The notes: generated from the sequence alone by a model not told the origin. 64,000 nt of DNA from Planctomycetaceae bacterium (GCA_002709045.1 PAPJ01000008.1:124001-188000); one strand, 5' to 3'; positions 17,882-27,308 are shown, numbered from the stretch's first letter. Made by a program: numbers and translations.

Positions 17882-19282
17882 CTACGCAAGAGCTCGCAAC
17901 ATGCCCGTTGCCTTTTCCCATGTTTCAATATATTCACGCTCCGGTACCGACTGGGCGACAATACCTCCTCCCACAGGTAATTGCCACCATCCTTTGCCGG
18001 CTGTAATGGTACGAATAAGAATACTCAGATCCATCGTGCCATCAAATCCAAGATATCCCAAACTTCCACAGTAAGATCCACGGGCAGTAGGTTCCAGTTC
18101 TGAAATAATTTCCATCGCCCGCACCTTAGGAGCGCCGCTAATCGAGCCCCCAGGAAATGCCTGACGGATCAGATCAAACGGAGTTTTATCTGATCGCAAT
18201 CTACCCTCAACAACGCTGACCAGGTGCTGTACAAACTGATAAACCTCTAAACGGCATAGATCGCTGACATAAATACTATCCGGCTCACAGACCGGGGACA
18301 TATCGTTGCGCAGCAGATCCACAATCATGATATTCTCCGCCCGGTCTTTCTCACTTTTCCTCAATTCTTCAGCCGCATACAAATCAGCTTCCGGCATTGA
18401 GATACGGGCGCGGGTCCCTTTAATCGGTCTAGCTTCCACAATGGAATCGTGAACCCTTAAAAAGCGTTCCGGCGAGGCACTCACGATTTCAAATTCATCC
18501 GTAGCAAAGTACCCTGCAAACGTCGCGGGATTACGGTGTCGCAGTCGCATATACAATTCGACTGCGTCGGTTGTTGCCGGATGCAGCAATCGCTGACTAA
18601 GATTCACCTGAAAAATATCACCTGCATGAATATAATCAATACATTTCTGTACGGCTTGTAAATACTGTGTTTTGGAAAAGTTACTGGTCAGGCTACCACG
18701 AATTTCAAATTGTTCCGCCAAATGTTCAATAAGTAGTTGCCCCTCTGCTGGTTTTTCAGGACGAGGGGAAACTGGAGCGGAAAGAATCTGTTGAAAAAAT
18801 GCGGCTCGTTCCAACGCCCGATTCGCTCTGGCTATCGGTTCTTGTTCGGGAAGCCCCTGAGAAATGATCCAGGCACGCTGCTGATGGTGATCGAATGCCA
18901 CAACGACATCATAGAAACCCACCGCCAGCGAAGGTACTTCGAATTCATCCCGTTTCGGAGTCGGCAGAGATTCAAGACTATAGGCTAGATCATAAGAAAA
19001 CAATCCGGCAACACCTCCCTGAAACGGCGGCAAACCATCGAGTGTTTTAATTTGTTCGTTATCTGTCAATTCTCGCCAGAGACTTTCCAGTTCATCCAAC
19101 TCATTCTGCTGACGCGGTTTTGTTTCGAAATACTTAAAGGGGTCAGCACAAACAAACGAGTATCTGCCCAGTTTCTCCAGTCGCATGGCGCTATCGAGAA
19201 ACAGACAGTGTGGTAACGACGCCAACCGTAAGAATACGGCCTCGGCATCGGGCATCGGAATCAGTTCCTGAACAATTGCCAT
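17882..19282 (-). CDS. pabB: Aminodeoxychorismate synthase component I
   Basis: Chorismate-utilising enzyme that makes 4-amino-4-deoxychorismate with ammonia from PabA. The diagnostic active-site motif is PIKGT with Lys288. PabB enzymes carry Lys here to form a covalent intermediate, whereas anthranilate synthases have PIAGT. Other conserved parts are ENIMIVDLLRNDM, PGGSISGAPKVRAMEI and VGGGIVAQSVPEREY. The N-terminal half is the usual TrpE-like lobe. The start at 19282 (MAIVQELIP) is preferred; an in-frame ATG at 19303 adds seven residues. Its product feeds both folate and, through beta-RFAP synthase, methanopterin. No pabC lyase is visible in the window. Confidence 0.92.
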   Translation of the reverse strand: MAIVQELIPMPDAEAVFLRLASLPHCLFLDSAMRLEKLGRYSFVCADPFKYFETKPRQQNELDELESLWRELTDNEQIKTLDGLPPFQGGVAGLFSYDLAYSLESLPTPKRDEFEVPSLAVGFYDVVVAFDHHQQRAWIISQGLPEQEPIARANRALERAAFFQQILSAPVSPRPEKPAEGQLLIEHLAEQFEIRGSLTSNFSKTQYLQAVQKCIDYIHAGDIFQVNLSQRLLHPATTDAVELYMRLRHRNPATFAGYFATDEFEIVSASPERFLRVHDSIVEARPIKGTRARISMPEADLYAAEELRKSEKDRAENIMIVDLLRNDMSPVCEPDSIYVSDLCRLEVYQFVQHLVSVVEGRLRSDKTPFDLIRQAFPGGSISGAPKVRAMEIISELEPTARGSYCGSLGYLGFDGTMDLSILIRTITAGKGWWQLPVGGGIVAQSVPEREYIETWEKATGMLRALA

Positions 19283-19420
19283 CTGCTTTAAATCATGCAA
19301 CAAAATGGTAAAAAAGTGACATCTGAACTTAAATATAGATTGCCTGCTATATTAAATTAAGTGCAAACTCAATGTGTCCCGTGACTATTCACGATCTCTC
19401 AGTGCTACTGTAATAAGACG

Positions 19421-19582
19421 ATGAACCCGGCCGAACGCGAAAACATTATTGCCTTTCTGATTGAACAGGGGATCCTGTCCCAAGAGGTACAACACGAACT
19501 GCTTCCCGACGATGAACTGCTACGTCTGATGAATCCCGACACAATGTGTGGCGGGAATGGCTACGATCCCGGGATTTGCTAA
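19421..19582 (+). CDS. Small uncharacterised protein, 53 residues, Cys-Gly tail
   Basis: A short open frame in the gap between divergent pabB and the beta-propeller gene. The predicted protein has an amphipathic acidic helix region (ENIIAFLIEQGILSQEVQHELL, DDELLRLM) and an abrupt change to a Cys/Gly tail, CGGNGYDPGIC, ending in Cys. The helix-plus-Cys-tail layout superficially resembles precursor peptides of modified natural products, but no modifying enzyme is nearby. The ribosome-binding site is weak. Codon content looks protein-like and the frame has no obvious overlapping gene. I do not recognise a family. It could also be a chance frame. Confidence 0.45.
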   Translation: MNPAERENIIAFLIEQGILSQEVQHELLPDDELLRLMNPDTMCGGNGYDPGIC

Positions 19583-19672
19583 CAAACGGCAGGCCGATAT
19601 TCGAATGTCATGGTTAAATTCACTATAATGACTACTTAATTCAACTATTTTCCGGTGATTAGCGAGTCAATC

Positions 19673-20971
19673 ATGATAAACCGTTCTCTTTTGTTTCTAA
19701 CGATAGTTTCCTTACTCTGTACTTCTGTTTTTGCAGTCGACGGGAAACCTTCATCAGCTGCCCGGAAAGAAGCCTCCAAAGGCAATTGGAGCGGATGGCG
19801 TGGACCAACTCGGGACGGACTCTCAGCGGAAACAGGACTCCAGACAGAATGGGCTGAGGGCGGTCCTAAGCTCGCCTGGAAAGTCAAAGGTCTTGGTAGT
19901 GGTTTTTCTAGTGTGGCAGTCGCCGATGGAAAAATTTACACGATGGGAAAAAAAGATCAAATCACCAAAATGTTTGCCCTCAGCACAAATAATGGTGCCG
20001 TGATTTGGGAAGCCGACATGGGTGCCGGAGCCAATCCAAACTGCACACCAACGGTTGACGGAGATCGCGTCTATGGACTCACTCACTCTGGTGAACTTGT
20101 GTGTATCAATGCAAATAATGGTGCGGTTGTTTGGCAACGAAACTTTCCTGTTGATTTTAAAGGACGCATGGAGTCCGGTTGGGGGTATTCCGAGTCACCG
20201 GTAATTGATGGAGACAAACTGGTCTGCACACCGGGTGGCAATTCAGCCGTTATGGTAGCGTTAAACAAAAGCTCCGGAGAACTTTTATGGTCTGCCGAGA
20301 TGCCGTCTGCGACAGGCGGCCGGGGGCATGACGGAGCAGGATATTCCTCAATCGTGATCAGCGAAATTGCTGACCGCAAGCAATACATACAGCTTACAGG
20401 CCGAGGTGTTATCGGTGTTGATGCTGAGTCGGGGAACCTACTTTGGACTTACAATCGCATAGCCAACGGAACTGCCAACATCCCCACACCAATCGTGAAG
20501 GACAATTACGTCTTCTGCAGTACCGGATATGGAACGGGAGCAGCTCTTATCCAGATCCACGATCGCGCCGGCCGGTTTGAGGTGGAAGAAAAATACTTTT
20601 TAGAGGCAAAAAAGCTACAGAATCATCATGGTGGTATGCTTTTGATTGGTGACTACATCTATTGCGGTCACGGTCACAATCAGGGGTTCCCTGTTTGTCT
20701 CAACATGATGACCGGCGAGTATGCATGGGGTCCTGAACGCGGTGCCGGAACAGGTAGTGCGGCGATCCTTTATGCTGATGGTCATCTATACTTCCGTTAT
20801 CAAAGCGGAGATATGGCATTAATAGAAGCCACACCTACAGGCTACAAATTGAAAGGTAAATTTCGTACAGACGAAGTTAACGGCAAAAGTTGGCCTCACC
20901 CGGTTATCGCAGGTAAAAGACTTTACCTGCGAGATCAGGGAACCTTAATGGTTTACGACATCGCTCAATAG
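19673..20971 (+). CDS. Exported PQQ-like beta-propeller repeat protein
   Basis: A 432-residue secreted protein with a Sec signal peptide (INRSLLFLTIVSLLCTSVFA) and then NWSGWRGPTRDGLSAETGL, the typical opening of planctomycete outer propellers. Repeats such as VYGLTHSGELVCINANNGAVVW and IGVDAESGNLLWTYN are quinoprotein alcohol-dehydrogenase-like blades. Catalytic residues for PQQ and calcium were not recognised, so it may be a scaffold or binding protein rather than an enzyme. The frame is open from GTG 19655, but the signal peptide starts at ATG 19673. It precedes the oxidoreductase gene by 27 bases and may lead that operon. Confidence 0.85.
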   Translation: MINRSLLFLTIVSLLCTSVFAVDGKPSSAARKEASKGNWSGWRGPTRDGLSAETGLQTEWAEGGPKLAWKVKGLGSGFSSVAVADGKIYTMGKKDQITKMFALSTNNGAVIWEADMGAGANPNCTPTVDGDRVYGLTHSGELVCINANNGAVVWQRNFPVDFKGRMESGWGYSESPVIDGDKLVCTPGGNSAVMVALNKSSGELLWSAEMPSATGGRGHDGAGYSSIVISEIADRKQYIQLTGRGVIGVDAESGNLLWTYNRIANGTANIPTPIVKDNYVFCSTGYGTGAALIQIHDRAGRFEVEEKYFLEAKKLQNHHGGMLLIGDYIYCGHGHNQGFPVCLNMMTGEYAWGPERGAGTGSAAILYADGHLYFRYQSGDMALIEATPTGYKLKGKFRTDEVNGKSWPHPVIAGKRLYLRDQGTLMVYDIAQ

Positions 20972-20998
20972 ATTCACCGAAGAAATGAGACGTCCCGC

Positions 20999-22051
20999 AT
21001 GACCTCTCCACTCAAGATCGCCTTTATAGGTGTCGATAATCCGCATGGTGCCGGCTGGCGTGACCTACTTGCCAATCTCAAGACCGAATTTCAACTTTCG
21101 GCGCTGGTCCCGCACTTTGATGGCAGTATCGCCAGTCTGGAAGAAAAGTATTCCGATCTACCGCGGTACGAAACAGTCACTGAACTGATTGCTAACGCAC
21201 AATTCGATGCTGCCATCGTTGCTGTTAGCAATCGTTATTCGGCCGATGTGATTGAAGAATTAGCGGCTGCTGGAAAACATATTCTGGCCGAAAAGCCTGT
21301 CGCCGGCCGTACCGTCGATGCTGAACGAATCCGGCAGGCAGTCGACTCGGCCGGGATTGCATTTCAAACCGGTTATATGTGGCGATATGACGACTGTGCA
21401 AATCGTTTGAAACGGATGATTGCTGAGGGACGTTTTGGCAAATTGATCAGTGTGGAAGCCGTTTATGCAACCAGCGATGTTAATCGACGAGGACCGGCTC
21501 ATTATCTGTTTGACGTGAATGAAAGTTATGCCGGTTTTTTTAGCTGGCTTGCTTGTCATCATATCGATCTCGTACAGTACATTACCGGACAAGCCGTCAA
21601 AGCCGTTACCAGTCGTGTCGGTAACTTCACCGAAACTAGTGTTGCTGTCGAGGACGGCGGAACAGCCATTCTGGATTTAGACTCAGGCGCAATCGCCACG
21701 CTGATCGGAGGTTACTGGATGCCCCGCTGGTCCGGCGAAGTTCGCTGGACAATTCGTGGTAGCAAGCGGTGGGTGTATTGGGATCCAAGCAAACCCGACA
21801 CGGGCGGTTCTCTCGAAATTCACGGCCCTCAACCTCAGTGGTATGCCATGGAAGAAACCTATGACGCACCGGTTGACTCCACGCCGGGTTACGGAGGCGG
21901 TCCTGGTGTCGAATTACTAGAGGACTGGTTGGCGATGATACGAGGCGATGTGGAGACATGCCGTAATACAACCGAATCCATGCTTACCACAGTGCGAGTG
22001 GTAGACACGATATTACAGGCCTCTGAAGAAGGCCGTCGCATCGATTTATAA
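20999..22051 (+). CDS. Gfo/Idh/MocA-family NAD(P)-dependent oxidoreductase
   Basis: A 350-residue sugar or sugar-acid dehydrogenase-like protein. The N-terminal Rossmann domain is IAFIGVDNPHGAGWRDLLAN, slightly unlike the usual GxGxxG. The motif ILAEKPVAGRTVDAER carries the EKP Lys characteristic of the family. The C-terminal domain has FFSWLACHHIDLVQYITG with the conserved His pair region. The substrate cannot be read from sequence. It is followed after 30 bases by a fumarylacetoacetate-hydrolase-family gene and then an enolase-superfamily gene, a combination usual for catabolism of uncommon sugar acids. Confidence 0.88.
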   Translation: MTSPLKIAFIGVDNPHGAGWRDLLANLKTEFQLSALVPHFDGSIASLEEKYSDLPRYETVTELIANAQFDAAIVAVSNRYSADVIEELAAAGKHILAEKPVAGRTVDAERIRQAVDSAGIAFQTGYMWRYDDCANRLKRMIAEGRFGKLISVEAVYATSDVNRRGPAHYLFDVNESYAGFFSWLACHHIDLVQYITGQAVKAVTSRVGNFTETSVAVEDGGTAILDLDSGAIATLIGGYWMPRWSGEVRWTIRGSKRWVYWDPSKPDTGGSLEIHGPQPQWYAMEETYDAPVDSTPGYGGGPGVELLEDWLAMIRGDVETCRNTTESMLTTVRVVDTILQASEEGRRIDL

Positions 22052-22081
22052 ATCAGTTATTAATTCGCAGGAGTGTAAAGC

Positions 22082-23038
22082 ATGAGAATTAGCAGATACG
22101 AACAAGACGATCAGATTAAATTCGGATTTTACGCCGACAACTACCTTGTCGAAGCAGGTACCGCAGCTGAGGCCTTTAATGCGGCAAACGGCGATAATAT
22201 TGATCTATCCCAGGTGGCATGCATTCTGGAACTGTTACCCCCATGCGGTGCCTTAGCATCTGATGCTGAGAAAGTGGCAGCCTGGTTAACAGCAAACGAA
22301 GCCACTGAACAACTAAAAACCGGTTGTGACACTGTTCAGCTACTCGTGCCAATCGCCCGCCCTAACAAGTTATTTTTATTAGCTGGTAATTATTCGGCGC
22401 ATGTTCAGGAAGGTGGTGAACAGGCTATTGAACGTGCCGAGACATTTCCCTATGTCTTTATGAAGCCACCTACCACCACACTTACCAATCCCGGTCAGCC
22501 TATTGAGATCCCCAAGGTTAATCCCAACGAAATTGACTGGGAACTTGAGCTGGCTATTGTGATTGGGAAAAAAGGGAAACACATCAGTGAAGCTCAGGCG
22601 TTGGATTATGTAGCCGGATACACCGTAATTAATGATATATCGGACCGCGCCTACCATCCGTTCCCAGACCGCAAGGAACGAAGTCGCGATGCTTTCTTTG
22701 ACTGGATGCATGGTAAATGGCATGACAGTTTTTGCCCCTGCGGACCATGCATCGCCACACCAACGACAGTTACTGATCCACAAGCTTTGGACTTAAAACT
22801 GTCACTTAACGAGGAGCTGCGACAGGATAGTACAACCGCATTACAGGTATTCCCAGTGGCAGCGGTTATCGAATTCATATCACAAAATGTCACGCTTGAG
22901 CCCGGCGATATCATTTCAACCGGTACTCCAGATGGCGTTGGCAAAACGACAGGTACATTTATCACAGCAGGTGATACGCTACATGCTCACATCAGTAGCA
23001 TCGGCACACTCACCTCTCCAGTCATTAACGAAGCGTAG
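22082..23038 (+). CDS. Fumarylacetoacetate hydrolase-family protein
   Basis: A 318-residue member of the FAH superfamily, whose members hydrolyse or decarboxylate beta-dicarbonyl or 2-keto-3-deoxy acids with a divalent metal. The metal-binding core is visible as NEIDWELELAIVIGKKGKHIS (Glu ligands), YTVINDISDRAYH, and LEPGDIISTGTPDGVG near the C-terminus. AGGAG lies 8 bases before ATG 22082, a strong ribosome-binding site. Its place between an oxidoreductase and an enolase-superfamily dehydratase supports 2-keto-3-deoxy-sugar-acid hydrolysis. The precise substrate is unknown. Confidence 0.88.
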   Translation: MRISRYEQDDQIKFGFYADNYLVEAGTAAEAFNAANGDNIDLSQVACILELLPPCGALASDAEKVAAWLTANEATEQLKTGCDTVQLLVPIARPNKLFLLAGNYSAHVQEGGEQAIERAETFPYVFMKPPTTTLTNPGQPIEIPKVNPNEIDWELELAIVIGKKGKHISEAQALDYVAGYTVINDISDRAYHPFPDRKERSRDAFFDWMHGKWHDSFCPCGPCIATPTTVTDPQALDLKLSLNEELRQDSTTALQVFPVAAVIEFISQNVTLEPGDIISTGTPDGVGKTTGTFITAGDTLHAHISSIGTLTSPVINEA

Positions 23039-23094
23039 TCAAATTGCGCTAATTACTTTCATAACACGGCCCCTATAACACGAGTACCTATACC

Positions 23095-24471
23095 ATGCAA
23101 CGTCGACGATTTATACAGACCGGTTTCGCCGCTTTGGCAGCAACCACACTTCCTGAAGTTTACAACCAGTACACGCATGCCAGCCGTATTGGTAAACGGC
23201 CAAGTGAATTACGGATTGTCGACATTAAACGACAGACCGTAAAGCTGCCGTTCCGCCCCGCTCCACAGCGAGCCATGGATCGTGAAATACCCCACTGGCG
23301 TTACTGCGAAATCATTACCGTGGAATTATCAGGCGGAGCTGTAGGGACTGGCGAAGGTCTATTGTATTACAGTTGGGGAGTTAGCTCGGAGGAAGCAATA
23401 CAAAGTGCTCTTGGCAGTAATGCTGCCGATCTGATGTGGAATGATGAACTCGGTGCCGGTTTACAGATGGCACTATTCGATGCTGTGGGTAAAGCCGGAA
23501 ACGTACCGGCTTACCGTCTGCTTGGAAATCAGGTCTATGACACGACACCGCTGAGCTGGTGGAACATCGACATGCCGACCGACGATATGCTTAGTGAATG
23601 TCAGGAAGCTCTGCGACTCGGATATAAGGCCTATAAGACAAAGGGTCGACCCTGGTTTGACCTGTGGGATCAAACCGAGACCTGTGCCAAATCCATGCCG
23701 GAAGACTTTAAGATTGACATGGATTTCAATGAAACTTTACTTACAGCTAAACAGGGAATTCCGATTTTAAAATGGATGGATCAATTCCCTCAGGTGGATA
23801 TCTATGAATCACCAATTCCTCAGGCAGATATTAAAGGCAACGCAGCGATCACAAAAGCAGTGCGGGCTGGTGTTTCCTTACACTACGGAACCCCGACACC
23901 TAAAGACGTGGTCAAACACGATGTCTGTGACGGATTCGTGATCGGTGGGGGAGCGTCTCGTGTCATGCGTCAGTCTCATGTCGCCGAAACCATGGATATG
24001 CGATTCTGGCTACAGCTTGTCGGAGCCGGCTTAACAGCTGCTTTTAGCCTTCACTTTGGTGCAGTTTGCTCAGCGGCAACCTGGCCTGCAGTAAACTGTC
24101 ATCAATTGTATGTCCATGACATGTTGAAAAATCCTATTAGAGTACGCGAAGGATTTGCTGCAATTCCGGACAAACCCGGACTTGGGGTTGAACTGGACTG
24201 GAGTGTCGTCAATCGCTATGCCGTAGAGAAGCCTGCTGCAAGACCGGATCCAGCACGCATGATCGAAACAACCTATCCTGATGGTCGCCGCATGTATACA
24301 GCTAACAATGGTACGGTCAACTTCATGTTGAACCCCGCACGTTCGCCCGGGAATATGCCCTACTTCGAAAAAGGTGTGGACAGTAAACTCCTGCCAAATG
24401 ACGGTAGTACACGCTGGAAAGAATTGTATACACGCAGCCGTAAAGAAGGCCCTGTTGTTATTGAGCCGTAA
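23095..24471 (+). CDS. Tat-signal enolase-superfamily (mandelate racemase/muconate lactonizing-like) protein
   Basis: A 458-residue enolase-superfamily protein with an N-terminal twin-arginine-like signal (MQRRRFIQTGFAALAATTLP). Superfamily residues are present: KTKG (Lys region), the metal ligand in FKIDMDFNET, Glu in DIYESPIPQ, and Asp in VCDGFVIGGGASRVMRQ. The C-terminal extension beyond the barrel is long (FMLNPARSPGNMPYFEKG). Enolases are normally cytoplasmic, but planctomycetes carry many Tat-tagged copies. It probably dehydrates a sugar acid. It is third in a run with the Gfo/Idh/MocA and FAH-family genes, 56 bases downstream. Confidence 0.85.
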   Translation: MQRRRFIQTGFAALAATTLPEVYNQYTHASRIGKRPSELRIVDIKRQTVKLPFRPAPQRAMDREIPHWRYCEIITVELSGGAVGTGEGLLYYSWGVSSEEAIQSALGSNAADLMWNDELGAGLQMALFDAVGKAGNVPAYRLLGNQVYDTTPLSWWNIDMPTDDMLSECQEALRLGYKAYKTKGRPWFDLWDQTETCAKSMPEDFKIDMDFNETLLTAKQGIPILKWMDQFPQVDIYESPIPQADIKGNAAITKAVRAGVSLHYGTPTPKDVVKHDVCDGFVIGGGASRVMRQSHVAETMDMRFWLQLVGAGLTAAFSLHFGAVCSAATWPAVNCHQLYVHDMLKNPIRVREGFAAIPDKPGLGVELDWSVVNRYAVEKPAARPDPARMIETTYPDGRRMYTANNGTVNFMLNPARSPGNMPYFEKGVDSKLLPNDGSTRWKELYTRSRKEGPVVIEP

Positions 24472-24500
24472 ATAATCTACGGGCTCTATAAGTAGAACGA

Positions 24501-25355
24501 CTACTCGCCAAGATCACGTTCATCGGTGATACGACGGTACCACTCGGGGTGGCGGTCGTCGAACCGATGAATTTCATGTTCATCAGGTACTCTGACAATA
24601 TGCTTATTTCGAGTATCTTCCGGAATGACCGTTCCATATAGAATCTCAGATTGCTTATGATCAGCAAAATGCTGGTCGTCACCGTTGGGTGAAATTATCT
24701 TACTGCCGCCGATAAACTGAAAACCTCGTTCCAGACCAATCCGGTTAACGGCTGCATAGAAAATCTTATTCTCAACAGCCCGTGTATTAACAATGTACTT
24801 TGGAAATGTCTCGGCTCCGGGAGGCCAGTTTGTTGGCAGTACAACCAAATCAGCTCCATCCAAAGCCATAATCCGCGAAGACTCGGGAAAACTTCCGTCG
24901 TAACATATATTCATGCCGATCTTAATTTTACCGATATCATAAACTTCAAAAGGTCGATTACCTGGTGTGGTAAAGCGGTCGACGCCAAGAAACGGCAGAT
25001 GAATTTTTCGGTAGCTCCCAATAACTCCCTGAGGACCAACCAACACACAGGCGTTGAATAAACGGTCTGCCTCTTTTTCCAGTGTGCCATAGACAACATA
25101 GCTATTTGTTTCAGCACAGATTCTCTGAAAAAATTCACTGCTATCCCCCGGAATCGCCTCGCCCCAGGGCAACGCCTCTTGCAAACTGCTAAAACAGTAA
25201 CCGGTCACAGCGCATTCAGGAAATATGGTCAGTTCCGCACCACTACCCGTTGTTTCTCTCACAGCCTTTTCCATATTGGCCAGATTCAACCGGGGCTCCA
25301 TGATTTTTATGTCCATCTGAACACCGGCAATTTTCATACTACTTATTTCACTCAT
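24501..25355 (-). CDS. Carbon-nitrogen hydrolase (nitrilase superfamily)
   Basis: A 284-residue amidase/carbamoylase-like enzyme. The nitrilase-superfamily triad is complete: Glu47 in LTIFPECAV, Lys117 in SYRKIHLPFLG and Cys151 in GMNICYDGSFPES. The family hydrolyses non-peptide C-N bonds, such as those of N-carbamoyl amino acids, omega-amides or ureido compounds; which one applies is not readable. An alternative start at 25337 (MKIAGVQMD) is close to the usual N-terminus. It follows the amidase gene by 45 bases, so both are probably one operon for hydrolysing amides. It converges on the enolase-superfamily gene with a 29-base gap. Confidence 0.9.
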   Translation of the reverse strand: MSEISSMKIAGVQMDIKIMEPRLNLANMEKAVRETTGSGAELTIFPECAVTGYCFSSLQEALPWGEAIPGDSSEFFQRICAETNSYVVYGTLEKEADRLFNACVLVGPQGVIGSYRKIHLPFLGVDRFTTPGNRPFEVYDIGKIKIGMNICYDGSFPESSRIMALDGADLVVLPTNWPPGAETFPKYIVNTRAVENKIFYAAVNRIGLERGFQFIGGSKIISPNGDDQHFADHKQSEILYGTVIPEDTRNKHIVRVPDEHEIHRFDDRHPEWYRRITDERDLGE

Positions 25356-25400
25356 CTGCTGTATTTCCTATAACTCCACACTAATGATCTACACAAAGAA

Positions 25401-27092
25401 CTAGTCCTGTTTTTCTGTTACCAGCGGTGGACGACGCAGGTGGTAGTCGGTCTGCTGCTGAAATGCTTTGGCAGCATTTAGAATTGTTACTTCGTCAAAC
25501 AAACGGCCAACAAACTGAATGCTTTCAGGTTGAAAGCCGTCTTGATTTTCACGAAACCCACTAGGCATCGCAATCGAAGGATGACCTGTCATATTGGTGA
25601 TCACTAATTCATCACCTCCTGAAGATACAAAAAAGTCAATTTCACTCATCAACTTCTGCATTCTTTCCTGCATACGACTGCGAATACGCTGCGCACGAAT
25701 ATATTCAACTGCCGGAATATATTCGGATCTACGCAAAATAGCGGGCCACGAATTCAGGCCTTCTTCAATCCCTTCGCGAGTTAACGGATCAAACTGGGAA
25801 GCCGCTTCAGCAAACAGAATTGTTACTAACGGTCTGGTGGGAATATCTGTGGGTAATTTAATCGGCACGAGTTTGACTCCATGCTCTTTCAAAATCTGCA
25901 ATTCTTCACGATCTTTGACATCTTGTGCAGTCTCAATATAGCCCACTTTAAGATTTTTCAATTCAACGGTTCGCGGCCACGCAAATGGCATATCCACTGC
26001 GGAAGGATCATCCCCTCCCTTACCCTGTATAGCCTCAAAGACAAAACCGCAATCATCAGCACTGCGACAAATCGGCCCCAGCTTATCCATACTCCAGCTC
26101 AATGCCATACAACCATCTCGTGACACTCGACCAAACGTTGGACGCAGACCGGTAACACCACAACGAATTGAGGGTGAAATGATACTGCCAAGTGTCTCAC
26201 TTCCAATTGAAAACCCCACACAGCCGGCAGCTGTCGCACTTGCCGAACCGGCACTCGAACCACTCGAACCTTGTGTAATATTCCATGGATTAAGAGTCGG
26301 TCCGCCATACCACTTGTCACCCATTGCCAACGCACCAAGCGAAAGTTTAGCAACTAATACTGCACCGTCAGCATCGAGTTTTTCCAGTACGTGTGCTTTA
26401 TGGTCGATAACACGATCACTAAACTGTGGTGCTCCCCAAGTAGTTGGATATCCCGGATATGCCATTAAATCCTTAGCACCATAAGGAATGCCGGACAATG
26501 GTTTAAGGTTGCGCAGGCGACCCGGTTTGGCAGCATCAAACAATTTTGCCTTTTCCATTGCAACCTGCTCAGTGAGATTCACTACAAACTTTAGCGTGGG
26601 ATCATATTTCTTAAGACGCCTAAGATAGACTTCCGTCAGATGAGTCGCCGTGATTTCACCTCGTCGAAGCAAATCATGTTGTTGTCGGAGAGGTAAAAAG
26701 GCCAGATCTTCATCATCAGCCGGAACATCAGTCGGAGGGTTACCAGGCTGATGTTCCGGCTTGTTATTGCGCGCCGGCTGTCCTGGCTGAAGATGCAGCT
26801 TGATTGCCGGCCACGTATCGTAGCCAACAGAGAAAGAACGCAAATCATCAAGATCACTGAGCATCCGTGTCAAACCGGAGGCTGCCTGAGTTCGTTGTTG
26901 GTGAGTAAGTTCAATCCCCGAAATCCATTCTGCCTGTCGGACCATTTCGACAGTAACTTGCTGTCCTCTGGTTGCCTGAGCAGCCAACGCCCGGTGAAAA
27001 GCGGCGGTACCGATTCCGGTAGCACTCAACCATCCCATTAATTGACGTCGATTCAATGTTTTTTCATTTTTATCACTTCTCGATTCAGTCAT
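25401..27092 (-). CDS. Tat-signal amidase signature-family enzyme
   Basis: A 563-residue amidase. An N-terminal Tat-like signal (LNRRQLMGWLSATGIGTAAFHRAL) suggests export. The amidase signature triad is visible: Lys in GIPYGAKDLMAYP, the cis-Ser within QGSSGSSAGSAS, and the nucleophile Ser in IGSETLGSI. Residues 60-130 form an extra N-terminal part with a Pro-rich linker (PGQPARNNKPEHQPGNPP). The ATG at 27092 has GAGTGAG just upstream; a GTG at 27101 would add three residues. It is upstream of the nitrilase-like gene in the same direction. The substrate is unknown. Confidence 0.88.
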   Translation of the reverse strand: MTESRSDKNEKTLNRRQLMGWLSATGIGTAAFHRALAAQATRGQQVTVEMVRQAEWISGIELTHQQRTQAASGLTRMLSDLDDLRSFSVGYDTWPAIKLHLQPGQPARNNKPEHQPGNPPTDVPADDEDLAFLPLRQQHDLLRRGEITATHLTEVYLRRLKKYDPTLKFVVNLTEQVAMEKAKLFDAAKPGRLRNLKPLSGIPYGAKDLMAYPGYPTTWGAPQFSDRVIDHKAHVLEKLDADGAVLVAKLSLGALAMGDKWYGGPTLNPWNITQGSSGSSAGSASATAAGCVGFSIGSETLGSIISPSIRCGVTGLRPTFGRVSRDGCMALSWSMDKLGPICRSADDCGFVFEAIQGKGGDDPSAVDMPFAWPRTVELKNLKVGYIETAQDVKDREELQILKEHGVKLVPIKLPTDIPTRPLVTILFAEAASQFDPLTREGIEEGLNSWPAILRRSEYIPAVEYIRAQRIRSRMQERMQKLMSEIDFFVSSGGDELVITNMTGHPSIAMPSGFRENQDGFQPESIQFVGRLFDEVTILNAAKAFQQQTDYHLRRPPLVTEKQD

Positions 27093-27266
27093 TTTTCTCA
27101 CTCAAATCCGCTGTCATTTTCTCGGCATAACCGTCACAACCGCAACCAAAATCAGGCCTGCGCTGATTAGTTACAACCTCTGTTCAGCGCCCGCTTGTCC
27201 ATCTCAAAAACCGAGTTGATAATCAAGAAGTAGACGACTTATCAATCTTACTAAACACCACACCGG

Positions 27267-27308
27267 CTGTCCGCCGAAGCCGTAGCGAAAATAAACCTGT
27301 CCGCCGAA
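27267..27308 (+). repeat. Two direct copies of CTGTCCGCCGAA
   Basis: A 12-base sequence, CTGTCCGCCGAA, occurs at 27267-27278 and again at 27297-27308, with starts 30 bases apart, in the divergent gap between the amidase and the multiheme cytochrome. The first copy continues as GCCGTAGCG. It resembles degenerate dispersed GTCCGCCGAAG repeats known from many bacterial genomes. The second copy lies about 40 bases before the cytochrome start. Function unknown; it may be leftover repeat or a regulator site. Confidence 0.5.
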
